Shown here: in pieces, positions 10,894 through 19,215 of the stretch
How the letters are laid out: each line of letters starts with the position of its first letter
Position numbering within the stretch: the stretch's first letter is position 1
DNA from: Chloroflexota bacterium
GTDB taxonomy: Bacteria; Chloroflexota; Anaerolineae; Aggregatilineales; Phototrophicaceae
Length of the DNA: 36,970 nucleotides
Reading direction: 5' to 3'
Assembly (NCBI GenBank): GCA_026706395.1
Contig: JAPOYU010000092.1
Location: forward strand, 1-36,970
Position numbers and translations under genes: made by a program
Notes under the pieces: model-generated
Told to the model about the DNA's origin: nothing
Seen by the model: the letters and a program-made list of their open reading frames with translations, nothing else
Database searches by the model: none

Positions 10894-11778
10894 ATGCAGA
10901 TAACGATCTACACCGATGGAGCCTGTGATATCCACGCGGAGAACCAGCCCGGCGGCTGGGCGGCGATTTTGCGCGCAGTGGATGAGAATGGCGAACTCGT
11001 CAAAGAGACGGTACTCAGCGGCGGCGCCGAATCGACGACGAACAATCAGATGGAATTGACGGCGGTCATCGAAGGCTTGAAGGCGCTGAAGCGTCCCTCT
11101 GCTGTAGCGATCGTGACCGATTCGCGCTACGTAATCGATGTGGCCAGCGGAACGAAGAAACCGGTGAAGAACAAGGGCTTGTGGAAGGGCTTTGAGAGAA
11201 TTGCCGAAAAGCATCAAATCGACTGGAAATATGTCGCCGGGCACTCGGGCAATGAGTTGAACGAGCGCTGCGATCGGCTGGCGGTGGCGGAACGAGGCAA
11301 GTTCGCGCGGGCCGTTTCAAACATGCCGCGGCAAGAGTCTGGCATTGAGACCGATATACGCATTTACCTTTCGACAAGATACGATGGCAAGGACAAGGTC
11401 ACAGCCTGGGCGGGGGTGATCCTTCGAGGTGGAATCGCCCGCGACCTGAGCGGGAAACTGGCGAACACAACGGAGTTGGAAGGCACGCTCATCGCTGCGA
11501 TTGAAAGCCTTGAAGCCCTGCCCCCGGGCAAGAGCGCGACAGTGTACACGGCGCAGGAGTACCTGTCGAAAGGGATGAACAACTGGCTGCATGCTTGGCA
11601 GGCGCGGGGCTGGAAGACCAGAAACGGCGAGCCGGTGAAATACCAGGCGCACTGGCAGAAGCTGCAGGAATTAACTGCAGGGCGGGACCTGCAGTTTCGT
11701 TTTGTCAAAACGCGCGGCGAACATCCCCATTTTCAACGTGGCAAGGAAATCGCGGGGGAACTTCTAAATCGCGACTGA
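10894..11778 (+). CDS. RNase HI fused to a second, degenerate RNase H domain
   Basis: RNase HI cleaves the RNA strand of RNA-DNA hybrids. Domain 1 (about 1-135) has all four catalytic acids: Asp8 (YTDGA), Glu54 (QMELT), Asp76 (TDSRYV) and Asp127 (NERCDRLA), but lacks the basic handle helix of E. coli RNase HI. Domain 2 (about 155-294) has the same fold pattern and does carry a handle-like segment (NWLHAWQARGWK, then EPVKYQAHWQKL). In it the aligned acids appear replaced: Ser160, Thr198, Ala220 and Lys284. It probably binds hybrid without cutting. ATG 10894 is chosen because family members start at QITIYTDG; a GTG at 10870 is possible. The aminotransferase gene follows after 52 bp. Confidence 0.87.
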   Translation: MQITIYTDGACDIHAENQPGGWAAILRAVDENGELVKETVLSGGAESTTNNQMELTAVIEGLKALKRPSAVAIVTDSRYVIDVASGTKKPVKNKGLWKGFERIAEKHQIDWKYVAGHSGNELNERCDRLAVAERGKFARAVSNMPRQESGIETDIRIYLSTRYDGKDKVTAWAGVILRGGIARDLSGKLANTTELEGTLIAAIESLEALPPGKSATVYTAQEYLSKGMNNWLHAWQARGWKTRNGEPVKYQAHWQKLQELTAGRDLQFRFVKTRGEHPHFQRGKEIAGELLNRD

Positions 11779-11830
11779 GCTTGCCGCCTGTGATATATTT
11801 AGCGGATAAAGTTTCGACAGGAACCTGGAC

Positions 11831-12997
11831 ATGCCAACTTATGCAAATCGGGTAGCGCCCTTTGGCACGACGATATTCACGGAAATCAACCAGTTGGCGG
11901 CGCAGCACAACGCGGTCAACCTGGGGCAGGGCCGTCCCGATTTTGACGGTCCGCAAGAGATCATTGACGCGGCGATCACGGCGCTCAACAGCGAGGGCGC
12001 CAATCAGTACGCGCCGAGCCCGGGACTGCCGGAATTGCGAGAAGGCGTTGCCCGGCACGCCGGCGTCTTTTATGGCATGGTTGTCGATCCTGAGCGCGGC
12101 GTCATCATCACGGCTGGCGCGACGCAAGGTGTATACAGCGCGATCATGGGTTTGGTGGACCCGGGCGACGAGGTCATCGTCATCGAGCCCTACTACGACA
12201 GCTACGTGCCCGGGGTGATTATGGCGGGCGGGTTGCCGGTTTACGTGCCGATGCACCCGCCGAATTGGACATTTGACGAAGTGGAGTTGCGCGCCGCTTT
12301 CAGCGACCGCACGCGCGCAATCATTCTCAATACGCCGAACAATCCTTCGGGCCGGGTGTATACGCGCGCCGAATTGCAGCTATTCGCCGAACTCTGCATC
12401 GAGCACGATGTGATCGTCATTTCCGACGAGGTCTATGAGCATCTTTATTTTGAGGGGCATCAGCACGTCGCGATCGCGTCGCTGCCGGGCATGTTCGAGC
12501 GGACGGTGACGATCGGCAGCGCCGGCAAAACCTTTGGCATGACGGGTTGGAAGATCGGCTGGGTTTATGGTCCGCCGGAACTGATAACCGGCGTGTGGCG
12601 CTCGCATCAATTCATCACCTTCGCCACCAATCATCCGACGCAGGCGGCGACGGCCTACGCCTTCACGCTGGGCAGCAGCTACTATGAAGAGTATCAAGCG
12701 CTGTATTCCCACAAGCGCGACCTGGTCATGCAGGTGATTGAGGCGGCGGGCATGACGGCGATTCAACCCGAGGGCACCTACTTCATCATGGGCGATTTTT
12801 CGGCGGTGTTTGATGGGAACGATGTCGAGTTTTGCCGACATCTGATCGAGACGATTGGCGTGGCGACGATCCCGCCGTCAGCATTTTTTAGCGCCAAGCA
12901 CCGCCATCACGCGGAGAACCATGTGCGCTTCGCCTTCTGCAAGAGCGACGAGACGCTGGAACAGGCGGCCGAACGGATGCGCTTGCTGCGCAGCTAG
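11831..12997 (+). CDS. PLP-dependent aminotransferase, class I/II
   Basis: A 388-aa fold-type I aminotransferase. NLGQGRPDFDGP, GATQGVYSAIMGLVDPGDEV, NTPNNPSGRVYT and SDEVYEHLYF are class I/II signatures. The PLP lysine is Lys233 in GSAGKTFGMTGWKIGW, whose wording and the following THPTQAA-like segment are closest to the methionine/kynurenine/glutamine transaminase group (YbdL/KAT) rather than classical aspartate aminotransferase. The start ATG has AGGAA upstream, and a TGTGA-TATATT sequence (around 11790-11799) could be an extended -10. Its amino donor cannot be fixed from sequence. The GntR regulator follows 139 bp downstream with its own promoter. Confidence 0.88.
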   Translation: MPTYANRVAPFGTTIFTEINQLAAQHNAVNLGQGRPDFDGPQEIIDAAITALNSEGANQYAPSPGLPELREGVARHAGVFYGMVVDPERGVIITAGATQGVYSAIMGLVDPGDEVIVIEPYYDSYVPGVIMAGGLPVYVPMHPPNWTFDEVELRAAFSDRTRAIILNTPNNPSGRVYTRAELQLFAELCIEHDVIVISDEVYEHLYFEGHQHVAIASLPGMFERTVTIGSAGKTFGMTGWKIGWVYGPPELITGVWRSHQFITFATNHPTQAATAYAFTLGSSYYEEYQALYSHKRDLVMQVIEAAGMTAIQPEGTYFIMGDFSAVFDGNDVEFCRHLIETIGVATIPPSAFFSAKHRHHAENHVRFAFCKSDETLEQAAERMRLLRS

Positions 12998-13070
12998 ATC
13001 GGCCAGCGTTCCGAGCGCGATCACAACCGCCGAAAACGAAAGATATTCGATAAATTGTCCGGCGAAAGTA

Positions 13071-13099
13071 TGGACAGATTTGCCCATTAATGATAGAAT
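13071..13099 (+). promoter_or_regulatory. Promoter of the GntR-family regulator
   Basis: TGGACA (13071-13076) and TAGAAT (13094-13099) are separated by 17 bp, each matching consensus at five of six positions, and TG plus one base precedes the -10. An imperfect dyad, GTCC...GGAC, overlaps the -35 and could be an operator, possibly autoregulatory. The regulator ATG lies 37 bp downstream of the -10. Confidence 0.62.
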
Positions 13100-13136
13100 T
13101 GATTGTAATGGTCTATTTATTGCATTCATCTGACGA

Positions 13137-13835
13137 ATGACCGACATCAATCTCAATTCCGACTTTCTCAACTACATCATCCGGCAGGGCTATAAGCCCG
13201 GCGATCGCCTGCCATCGATCCAGGAGCTGACCAAAGACGCTCACCTGGATATGAGCGCGAACAAGGTGCGAGAGCAACTGGAAGTGGCGCGGACGATGGG
13301 CTGGGTCGAGGTCCGTTCAAAGCGCGGCACGCGGATAACCGAGTACGCCTTCACTCCGGCGGTGCGTTTGAGCGCGCTGTACGCGCTGGCTTGCGGGGAG
13401 CGCTTCGAGTCCTTTGCCTCGCTGCGCAATCATGTGGAAGCGGCGTATTGGAATGAAGCCTGCGCTTTGCTCACGGAAGCGGACATGGATGCCATGCAGG
13501 ATTGCCTGGACCGCGCCTATCGGAAGCTGGATTCGCGGCCGATACATATTCCCAATCCGGAACATCGGGAATTCCACCTGACGGTATTCAGGCATCTTGA
13601 GAACAAGTTTGTCCTGGGCATCCTGGAAGCGTATTGGGATCTCTATGAAGAGGTCGGCGTCAATCGCTATGAGGACTACAGTTATCTGCGCAAAGTCTGG
13701 GATTATCATTCGCGGATTCTGCGCTTGATACGCACCGGCGACTTTGATGAGGCGCAGCAAGCCTTTATCGAGCATACAAGTTTGTTGCGATACGAGCCGG
13801 ATAACGGCTCCTGGGAAATGGAACGAGGCGGATGA
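13137..13835 (+). CDS. GntR-family transcriptional regulator (FadR/FCD type)
   Basis: A 232-aa regulator. Residues 1-70 form the winged helix-turn-helix (GYKPGDRLPSIQELTKDAHLDMSANKVREQLEVARTMGWVEVR broken by the usual wing RGTRI). Residues about 78-215 form the all-helical FCD ligand domain, with His residues in EFHLTVF, WDYHSRIL and FIEHTSLL at the positions that bind metal in many FCD proteins. Such regulators respond to small organic acids or related metabolites. The korA gene starts 68 bp downstream on the same strand, so KorAB is a plausible target and may be co-transcribed. The ATG has no obvious Shine-Dalgarno. Confidence 0.88.
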   Translation: MTDINLNSDFLNYIIRQGYKPGDRLPSIQELTKDAHLDMSANKVREQLEVARTMGWVEVRSKRGTRITEYAFTPAVRLSALYALACGERFESFASLRNHVEAAYWNEACALLTEADMDAMQDCLDRAYRKLDSRPIHIPNPEHREFHLTVFRHLENKFVLGILEAYWDLYEEVGVNRYEDYSYLRKVWDYHSRILRLIRTGDFDEAQQAFIEHTSLLRYEPDNGSWEMERGG

Positions 13836-13871
13836 GCAGCGGAAGTTTGACTGTATTCAATCCTTGCGAAA

Positions 13872-13906
13872 GGAGTAAAACGCAAATAACTGCGTAATTT
13901 CTTATG
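13872..13906 (+). promoter_or_regulatory. Distant Shine-Dalgarno with hairpin before korA start
   Basis: GGAG (13872-13875, in GAAAGGAG) lies 28 nt upstream of the korA ATG, too far for normal use. An in-frame TAA at 13895-13897 rules out an earlier start in this frame. Between them ACGCA (13880-13884) pairs perfectly with TGCGT (13891-13895) around a 6-nt loop. Folding would loop out 16 nt and bring the effective spacing to about 12 nt. The pairing is seen; use in translation is inferred. Confidence 0.4.
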
Positions 13907-15736
13907 GCAATTGACGCACGAACTCAACAAAAGGTCAGCACGAGCGAGCCGGTCATCAATGACTTCGCATTTTCGGTGGCGACCAAGAATGGCTCGGGCA
14001 GCCAGACCTCCAACAATGTGCTGGTGATGTCTCTTTTCCGGATGGGCATCCCGGTCAACGGCAAAAACCTTTTCCCATCCAACATCAAGGGCTTGCCGAC
14101 CTGGTATACGATCCGCGCGAGCAAAGACGGCTACACGGCGCGCAAGGCGGTGACCGAGATCGTTGTCGCCTACAACGATGCGACGGCGACTGAAGATGTG
14201 TCCAACTTGCCGCCGGGCGGCGTCTGTATTACGACGGACAAGATCGCCAAGGTGATCAATCAGCGCGATGATATCTCGTACTATGAGATTCCGGTCACCA
14301 AGTTGATGCGCCAAACCAAAGTGCCTTCGGCATTTCGCAAGTTGGTCGAGAATATGACCTATGTCGGCGCGGTGGCCCAACTCTTCGATATTCCGCTGGA
14401 CCTCATCTATCAGGTGCTGCTTGATAATTTCAAGGGGCGGGAGAAGCCGGCGCGGATGAACCAGGACATCGTCGAGCTGGCTTATCACTGGACGGCGGAG
14501 AATATCGTCAAGACCGATCCGTATCGCTTCGAGAACATGGATGGCACGCGCGGCAAGATCATTATGACGGGCAATGAAGCGGGGGCCTTGGGCGCGGTCT
14601 TCGGCGGCGTCAATGTGGTCGCCTGGTATCCCATCACGCCGTCCACCAGCTTTGTCGATGGCGTCATCGGCTATCGTCATCTGCGCCAGAACGAAGACAA
14701 AGAAAACACAATCGCCATCGTGCAGGCGGAGGATGAATTGGCGGCGGCTGGCATCGTGGTCGGCGCAGGTTGGGCCGGCGCGCGTTCTCTGACATCGACG
14801 AGCGGACCTGGCGTCAGCTTGATGGCGGAATTCGCCGGGCTGGCGTACTTCGCCGAGATCCCGGCTGTGTTCTGGAATATCACGCGAATGGGCCCGAGCA
14901 CTGGACTGCCGACGCGCACCAGCCAGGGCGACTTGCTTTTCACTCACTTCCTGGGCCATGGCGATGGGCGGCAGATCTGCCTGATGCCGGGCAATTTGAA
15001 AGAGGCTTTCGAGTTCGGCTGGAAATCTTTTGATATCGCTGAAGCCTTGCAGACACCGGTCTTCGTCATCAGCGACCTGGATCTGGGCATGAATAACTGG
15101 CTGTCGGACCCCTTCGATTATCCTGATCAGCCGATGAATCGCGGCAAGGTGCTTAGCGCGGAGGAACTGCAAGAATTCATCGACGAGCACGGCAAATGGG
15201 GACGCTATATGGATGTCGATGGCGATGGCATCCCCTACCGGACGGTGCCGGGTACGCATCATCGCTTCGCCGGTTACTTCACGCGCGGCACCGGCCACGA
15301 CGAGATGGCGACCTACAGCGAGCGCAGTGATGACTGGATCGAGAATATGACGCGCCTGCGGACTAAGATGAACACAGCGCGCGGCCTGCTGCCACAGCCG
15401 GTTGTGGATGCGGACAGCGAGGCGGACATCGGCATCATCACGTTCGGCACGAATGATGAAGCGATCCGTGAAGCGCGGGATTGGCTGGCCAATGACGGCA
15501 TCAAGACCAATTACCTGCGCGTGAGGGCGCTGCCGATGGCCTCGTCAATCACCGACTTCATCGACCAGCACAAAAGCGTCTTCGTCATCGAGAACAATTT
15601 TGACGGACAGCTGACTCAGCTGATCCGGCTGGAACATCCGGAGAATATCTCACACGTCCGGTCGCTGGCGCTCGGCGATGGCTTGCCGATGACGCCCACC
15701 TGGATCTATGAGAACCTGAAACTACAGGAGGGCTAG
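13904..15736 (+). CDS. korA: 2-oxoglutarate:ferredoxin oxidoreductase, fused gamma-alpha subunit
   Basis: A 610-aa 2-oxoacid:acceptor oxidoreductase alpha subunit with a fused gamma domain. Residues about 18-195 are the gamma domain (FSVATKNGSGSQTSNNVL, with FRMGIPVNGKNLFPSNIKG). Residues about 215-610 are the alpha part (TGNEAGALGAVFGG, YPITPSTS at 242-249, EDELAAAGIVVGA, TSTSGPGVSLM). Together with KorB it oxidatively decarboxylates 2-oxoglutarate to succinyl-CoA, reducing ferredoxin. The fused layout is that of actinobacterial and related KorAB pairs. The korB start lies 2 bp after the stop, so the two are translationally linked. A related 2-oxoacid substrate is possible but less likely given the TCA neighbours. 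Confidence 0.92.
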   Translation: MAIDARTQQKVSTSEPVINDFAFSVATKNGSGSQTSNNVLVMSLFRMGIPVNGKNLFPSNIKGLPTWYTIRASKDGYTARKAVTEIVVAYNDATATEDVSNLPPGGVCITTDKIAKVINQRDDISYYEIPVTKLMRQTKVPSAFRKLVENMTYVGAVAQLFDIPLDLIYQVLLDNFKGREKPARMNQDIVELAYHWTAENIVKTDPYRFENMDGTRGKIIMTGNEAGALGAVFGGVNVVAWYPITPSTSFVDGVIGYRHLRQNEDKENTIAIVQAEDELAAAGIVVGAGWAGARSLTSTSGPGVSLMAEFAGLAYFAEIPAVFWNITRMGPSTGLPTRTSQGDLLFTHFLGHGDGRQICLMPGNLKEAFEFGWKSFDIAEALQTPVFVISDLDLGMNNWLSDPFDYPDQPMNRGKVLSAEELQEFIDEHGKWGRYMDVDGDGIPYRTVPGTHHRFAGYFTRGTGHDEMATYSERSDDWIENMTRLRTKMNTARGLLPQPVVDADSEADIGIITFGTNDEAIREARDWLANDGIKTNYLRVRALPMASSITDFIDQHKSVFVIENNFDGQLTQLIRLEHPENISHVRSLALGDGLPMTPTWIYENLKLQEG

Positions 15737-15738
15737 CG

Positions 15739-16785
15739 ATGCCACCACGGACGAATCACCTGGGCTTGAGCCGCAACGAATACAAAGGGCGCCCGAGCAC
15801 GCTTTGCCCCGGCTGCGGGCACGATTCGATCTCGAATCAAATCATCAGCATGGCCTATGAGCTTGGCTTGGAGCAGCACAAGATCATCAAGGTCAGCGGC
15901 ATCGGCTGTTCGAGCAAGACGCCGGCTTACTTCCTCGGCGGCTCTCACGGTTTCAACGCCCTGCATGGGCGCATGCCCTCGGTCGTGACCGGCGCTCTGC
16001 TGGCCAACACGGAGCTTGAGTGCATCGCGGTCAGCGGCGACGGCGACAGCGGCTCGATCGGCATGGGACAGTTCAAGCATGTCATTCGCCGAAATGTGCC
16101 CTTCGTTTACATTATCGAGAACAACGGGGTATATGGGCTGACCAAGGGGCAGTTTTCCGCAACGGCCGACGAAGGCCAGTTTCTCAAGTATTACGGGACA
16201 AATCACATGCCGCCGATAGATCTCGCCTTGGAGGCGGTAATCGCCGGCGCCACCTTTGTCGCGCGCAGTTTCAGCGGCGACGCCAAGCAGGTTCAGGCGC
16301 TGCTGCAAGCGGCCGTGCGCCATAACGGCACGGCTGTGCTGGATATCATCAGCCCTTGCGTCACCTTCAACAATGCCGAGTCATCGACTAAAAGCTATCC
16401 CTATGGCCGGGATCACGAGATCCCGCTGCACGAGATACAGATCCTGGCGCCGGATTATGTCGATGCCAAAGAAGAGATCGAAATCGACGACTACGCGGCG
16501 GGCGACATCATTGATGTGGAGATGCACGACGGCAGCTTCGTGCGCCTGAAGAAGTTGGACAATGACCACGATCCGCGCAACAAACGTATGGCGCTGGATG
16601 TGCTGGAGCGCTCGATGCGCGAGCAGATCTTCTCGACCGGCTTGATTTATTACGAAGAGCCGCGGCCGACTCTAGCCGACACGGAAGAACTGGTTGGGAC
16701 GCCGCTGGCGCAGCTGGACGAGACGCAATTGCGGCCGTCTAAGGCGGCGCTGGATGGTGTGATGAGGCAGCTGATGGCGGGGTAG
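15739..16785 (+). CDS. korB: 2-oxoglutarate:ferredoxin oxidoreductase beta subunit
   Basis: A 348-aa TPP- and [4Fe-4S]-binding subunit. Cluster ligands are Cys23 and Cys26 (TLCPGCGH), Cys57 (GIGCSSKTP) and Cys207 (SPCVTFNN). The TPP motif runs from GDGDS (100-104) to ENNGVYG (Asn128, Asn129), and GLTKGQFSAT follows. It pairs with KorA to make the catalytic site and passes electrons to ferredoxin. The ATG follows GGAGGG, an excellent Shine-Dalgarno that lies in the end of korA. The C-terminus (about 235-348) is longer than in minimal beta subunits and carries the charged segment typical of KorB. A bidirectional terminator ends the unit. Confidence 0.93.
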   Translation: MPPRTNHLGLSRNEYKGRPSTLCPGCGHDSISNQIISMAYELGLEQHKIIKVSGIGCSSKTPAYFLGGSHGFNALHGRMPSVVTGALLANTELECIAVSGDGDSGSIGMGQFKHVIRRNVPFVYIIENNGVYGLTKGQFSATADEGQFLKYYGTNHMPPIDLALEAVIAGATFVARSFSGDAKQVQALLQAAVRHNGTAVLDIISPCVTFNNAESSTKSYPYGRDHEIPLHEIQILAPDYVDAKEEIEIDDYAAGDIIDVEMHDGSFVRLKKLDNDHDPRNKRMALDVLERSMREQIFSTGLIYYEEPRPTLADTEELVGTPLAQLDETQLRPSKAALDGVMRQLMAG

Positions 16786-16812
16786 AGGCAACACTCGAAT
16801 CCCAGGAAAGAA

Positions 16813-16836
16813 AAGCCCCGGTAGTTCGCGGGGCTT
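16813..16836. terminator. Bidirectional terminator between korB and the coiled-coil gene
   Basis: AAGCCCC (16813-16819) and GGGGCTT (16830-16836) form a 7-bp stem with a 10-nt loop. The upstream flank is A-rich (GAAAGAAA) and the downstream flank T-containing, so it can act in both directions, between two convergent genes. Confidence 0.75.
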
Positions 16837-16845
16837 ATTGCTCAT

Positions 16846-17526
16846 TTATGGCTGCAAGGCTTCACGACAATAAGCAGTCAGACGGCCTTCCCATCTATCT
16901 AGGTTCCTGGACCAGCTTTTCAATTTTGACCACGTGAGTGGGTTTAATTCTTGCACATCGGCGCGGATGTAATAGTCCGAGCTTTCAGCCCCTTCGTCCC
17001 AGTAAACGCTCCACTCGTCCTTTCCGACGAGCGTATATTGTCCGCTTTCATTTATCGCATCGACGGTATCCCACTCCCTTGCGGAATAGAAGAGCAGCCT
17101 GCCTACCGCATCATCGGTACCCCACGACGTCCAATAGCCTTGCGGCATTCGTATACAAGTTAGCGCATGAACACCCCATTTTGTTGACAGAAAGGCGATA
17201 GGTTCATTCAATGGGCTTATCGGCAAATAGGATTCCAGTTGCCTCTTGGCATCGAGCAATTCCGCTTCAGTTTCTTGCAATTTGGTCTCCGTCTCTGCGA
17301 AGCTGGTTTCCGTTTCCTGCAAGCGATCTTCCGTCTCGGTCAAAACTGTTTCTGTTTCATGTAGGCGAGCTTCTGTTGCACGCATCTGCTTTTGCCAGCG
17401 CTGGATTTCCTGAATGCCGAATGTTGCGGCAATCACCCCAATCGAAAGCAAAATGACGAGTGTGGCGAAAGAGTGCCGTGGCTGTCTGAAGGATATAGTC
17501 ACATATGGCTTTCTCTTTTCTTCCAC
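16846..17526 (-). CDS. Membrane-anchored coiled-coil protein, unknown function
   Basis: A 226-aa protein. A basic N-terminus and one transmembrane helix (about 19-40) are followed by a coiled coil (about 45-98) made of near-perfect heptads of the form ETETxLx (see the repeat entry). A C-terminal soluble region (about 100-226) is rich in Trp and Tyr (WGVHALTCI, YWTSWGTDD, WSVYWDEGAESSDYYI) and contains two Cys. The last part has no family I recognise. The start is GTG at 17526, supported by AAAGGA at correct spacing. It lies 65 bp after the MoeZ-like gene on the same strand, but a link to sulfur transfer is not evident. Confidence 0.72.
   Translation of the reverse strand: MEEKRKPYVTISFRQPRHSFATLVILLSIGVIAATFGIQEIQRWQKQMRATEARLHETETVLTETEDRLQETETSFAETETKLQETEAELLDAKRQLESYLPISPLNEPIAFLSTKWGVHALTCIRMPQGYWTSWGTDDAVGRLLFYSAREWDTVDAINESGQYTLVGKDEWSVYWDEGAESSDYYIRADVQELNPLTWSKLKSWSRNLDRWEGRLTAYCREALQP
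17254..17358 (-). repeat. Five tandem 21-bp units encoding ETETxLx heptads
   Basis: Residues 57-91 of the coiled-coil protein are five consecutive heptads: ETETVLT, ETEDRLQ, ETETSFA, ETETKLQ, ETEAELL. A sixth degenerate unit (ATEARLH) precedes them. The hydrophobic residue repeats at one fixed heptad position. The DNA period is 21 bp, so unit number may vary between strains by slippage. Confidence 0.8.
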
Positions 17527-17591
17527 TTGCCAATCCTTTCACAGTATATGTTGTGATTGCCTTTTGCAGTGTGGCGTGTTTCAACAGTCTG

Positions 17592-18836
17592 CTAATACTT
17601 CGGCATCGCCGGATCAATCTCGTCCGCCCATGCCAGTATCCCGCCTTCGACATTGTACATTTTGTCCAACTCGTAGCCGATCTCGGACAAGTAGGCGATG
17701 CTGTCGGCGCTGCGTTTGCCGGAGCGGCAGTGCACATACAGGGTCTTGTCTTTGGGGATCTCGTTGAGAACGGTCTCTTCCCAGAGCTTGCGGCCGGCCT
17801 GGATGCCATTCTTCGCCAGTTGGATATCCGGCTTGGGGATGCGAAGTGTGCCGTCGATGGCGCTGATATCCCATTCGTGCGGATCGCGGACGTCTATGAC
17901 GACCACATCATCACCGTTTTCCAGCGCCGATTTCATATCGTGCACGGTGACGGTTTTGATGTCGATATCGGCGGCGTCCTCGACCGAGCTGAACTCGCTG
18001 TGGTCGTGCGCGGGCATGCCACAGAACTGCTCATAGTCGATCAACACGATGTCTTCTTTGGCGATGGCGCAGACCGGGCAATCGGTGTCCTTGTGGATCT
18101 TGATCGTGTGAAAGCTCATCTCCAGCGCGTCGTAGAGCATCATGCGCCCGATCATCGGGTCGCCGATGCCGAGCAGCAATTTGATCGCTTCCGTAGCTTG
18201 CATCGTGCCGATCGTGCCGGGCAGGATACCCAAGACGCCGCCTTCGGCGCAGCTGGGTACCAGGCCGGGCGGCGGCGGCTCGGGGAACATGCAGCGATAG
18301 CATGGTCCCTGCTCGCCATAAAAGACGCTGAGCTGACCTTCGAAGCGGAAGATGCTGCCATAGACGTTTGGAATGCCGAGCTTGACGCAGGCATCGTTGA
18401 CGAGATAACGCGTCGGGAAGTTGTCGGTGCCATCGATGACGATGTCCCAATCTTCGCCGAAAATGCGAAGGGCATTCTCCGATGTCAGCGGCTCGTTGTA
18501 TTTGACCACGGCGATATCTGGATTGAGGTCGAGCATGCGGGTCGCGGCGCTATCCAGTTTGGAGACGCCGACGGTACTGACGCCGTGGATGACCTGCCGT
18601 TGCAAGTTGGTGAAGTCAACCACATCGTAGTCAACCAGGCCGATGCGCCCGATGCCGGCGGCGGCGAGATACAAGGCGAGCGGGCTGCCCAAGCCGCCGG
18701 TGCCGATCAATAAGACCGACGATGCCTTCAAGCGGCGCTGCCCTTCCATCCCGACTTCAGGCATGATCACATGGCGGCTGTAGCGCTTCACCTCGTCGTT
18801 GCTGAGGTCAGCCAGGCGCTGATGCAATTCAGTCAT
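17592..18836 (-). CDS. moeZ: MoeZ-type E1 adenylyltransferase/sulfurtransferase (ThiF-rhodanese)
   Basis: A 414-aa E1-like enzyme that adenylates the C-terminal Gly-Gly of a sulfur carrier and transfers sulfur to it as a thiocarboxylate. The ThiF domain (about 10-250) has GTGGLGSP (45-52), DGTDNF, two CxxC zinc pairs (Cys179/182, Cys253/256) and the conserved Cys196 in PSCAEGG. A rhodanese domain (about 295-405) has active-site Cys370 in HCRSGKRS. The fused layout matches MoeZ/MOCS3 proteins. It is preceded after 17 bp by the sulfur-carrier gene and then the JAMM peptidase, so the three are very probably one operon. Whether it feeds cysteine, molybdopterin or thiamine synthesis is not settled by the window. 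Confidence 0.93.
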   Translation of the reverse strand: MTELHQRLADLSNDEVKRYSRHVIMPEVGMEGQRRLKASSVLLIGTGGLGSPLALYLAAAGIGRIGLVDYDVVDFTNLQRQVIHGVSTVGVSKLDSAATRMLDLNPDIAVVKYNEPLTSENALRIFGEDWDIVIDGTDNFPTRYLVNDACVKLGIPNVYGSIFRFEGQLSVFYGEQGPCYRCMFPEPPPPGLVPSCAEGGVLGILPGTIGTMQATEAIKLLLGIGDPMIGRMMLYDALEMSFHTIKIHKDTDCPVCAIAKEDIVLIDYEQFCGMPAHDHSEFSSVEDAADIDIKTVTVHDMKSALENGDDVVVIDVRDPHEWDISAIDGTLRIPKPDIQLAKNGIQAGRKLWEETVLNEIPKDKTLYVHCRSGKRSADSIAYLSEIGYELDKMYNVEGGILAWADEIDPAMPKY

Positions 18837-18853
18837 TTCAGATTCTCCAAACT

Positions 18854-19129
18854 CTAGCGGCGTCCACCGGCGATACTGGGGATAATGCGCAGGCTTTCAT
18901 CGGCGGCGATCTCGGTATCCAGGCCCTGCAGGAAGCGAATATCTTCATCGCCGATGAAAATATTGACGAAACTGCGCAATTCATCGTCGTTGATCAAGTG
19001 GTCGCGCAATTCAGGATGCTGCTCGACCAGGTTCACAAGCGCCTCGCCGACGGTTGCACCGGCGACATCGACATTCGCCGCGCCATCGGTAAAGGCTCGC
19101 AGTGGCGTCGGTATCCGGATCTTTGCCAT
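18854..19129 (-). CDS. Ubiquitin-like sulfur carrier protein ending GG-Arg-Arg (MoaD/ThiS/CysO family)
   Basis: A 91-aa beta-grasp carrier. It starts MAKIRIPTPLRAFTDG, as CysO and MoaD proteins do, and contains the family pattern VNIFIGDEDIRFLQGLDTEI near the middle and IIPSIAGG at the end. After the diglycine two Arg codons precede the TAG stop, so the mature Gly-Gly end is not encoded directly. Carriers with extra C-terminal residues (QbsE, HcyS) are known to need trimming by a JAMM protease. Such a protease is the next gene upstream (86 bp). The MoeZ-like activator follows 17 bp downstream. Its partner pathway is likely cysteine or another sulfur metabolite. Confidence 0.92.
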   Translation of the reverse strand: MAKIRIPTPLRAFTDGAANVDVAGATVGEALVNLVEQHPELRDHLINDDELRSFVNIFIGDEDIRFLQGLDTEIAADESLRIIPSIAGGRR

Positions 19130-19215
19130 ATCATACTCTCCTGTGACCGCTTAAAGCTGCTTTATGTCATAAACGAGTTGAGGCGCCTGTATCTTACTTA
19201 GGACCTGCAGTAAAG

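Noticed and set aside
13706..15298. 530-codon open frame antisense to korA
   Set aside because: Shadow of a GC-rich coding strand; korA has clear motifs throughout.
17505..18713. 402-codon plus-strand frame over moeZ
   Set aside because: Antisense shadow; the MoeZ frame carries all catalytic motifs.
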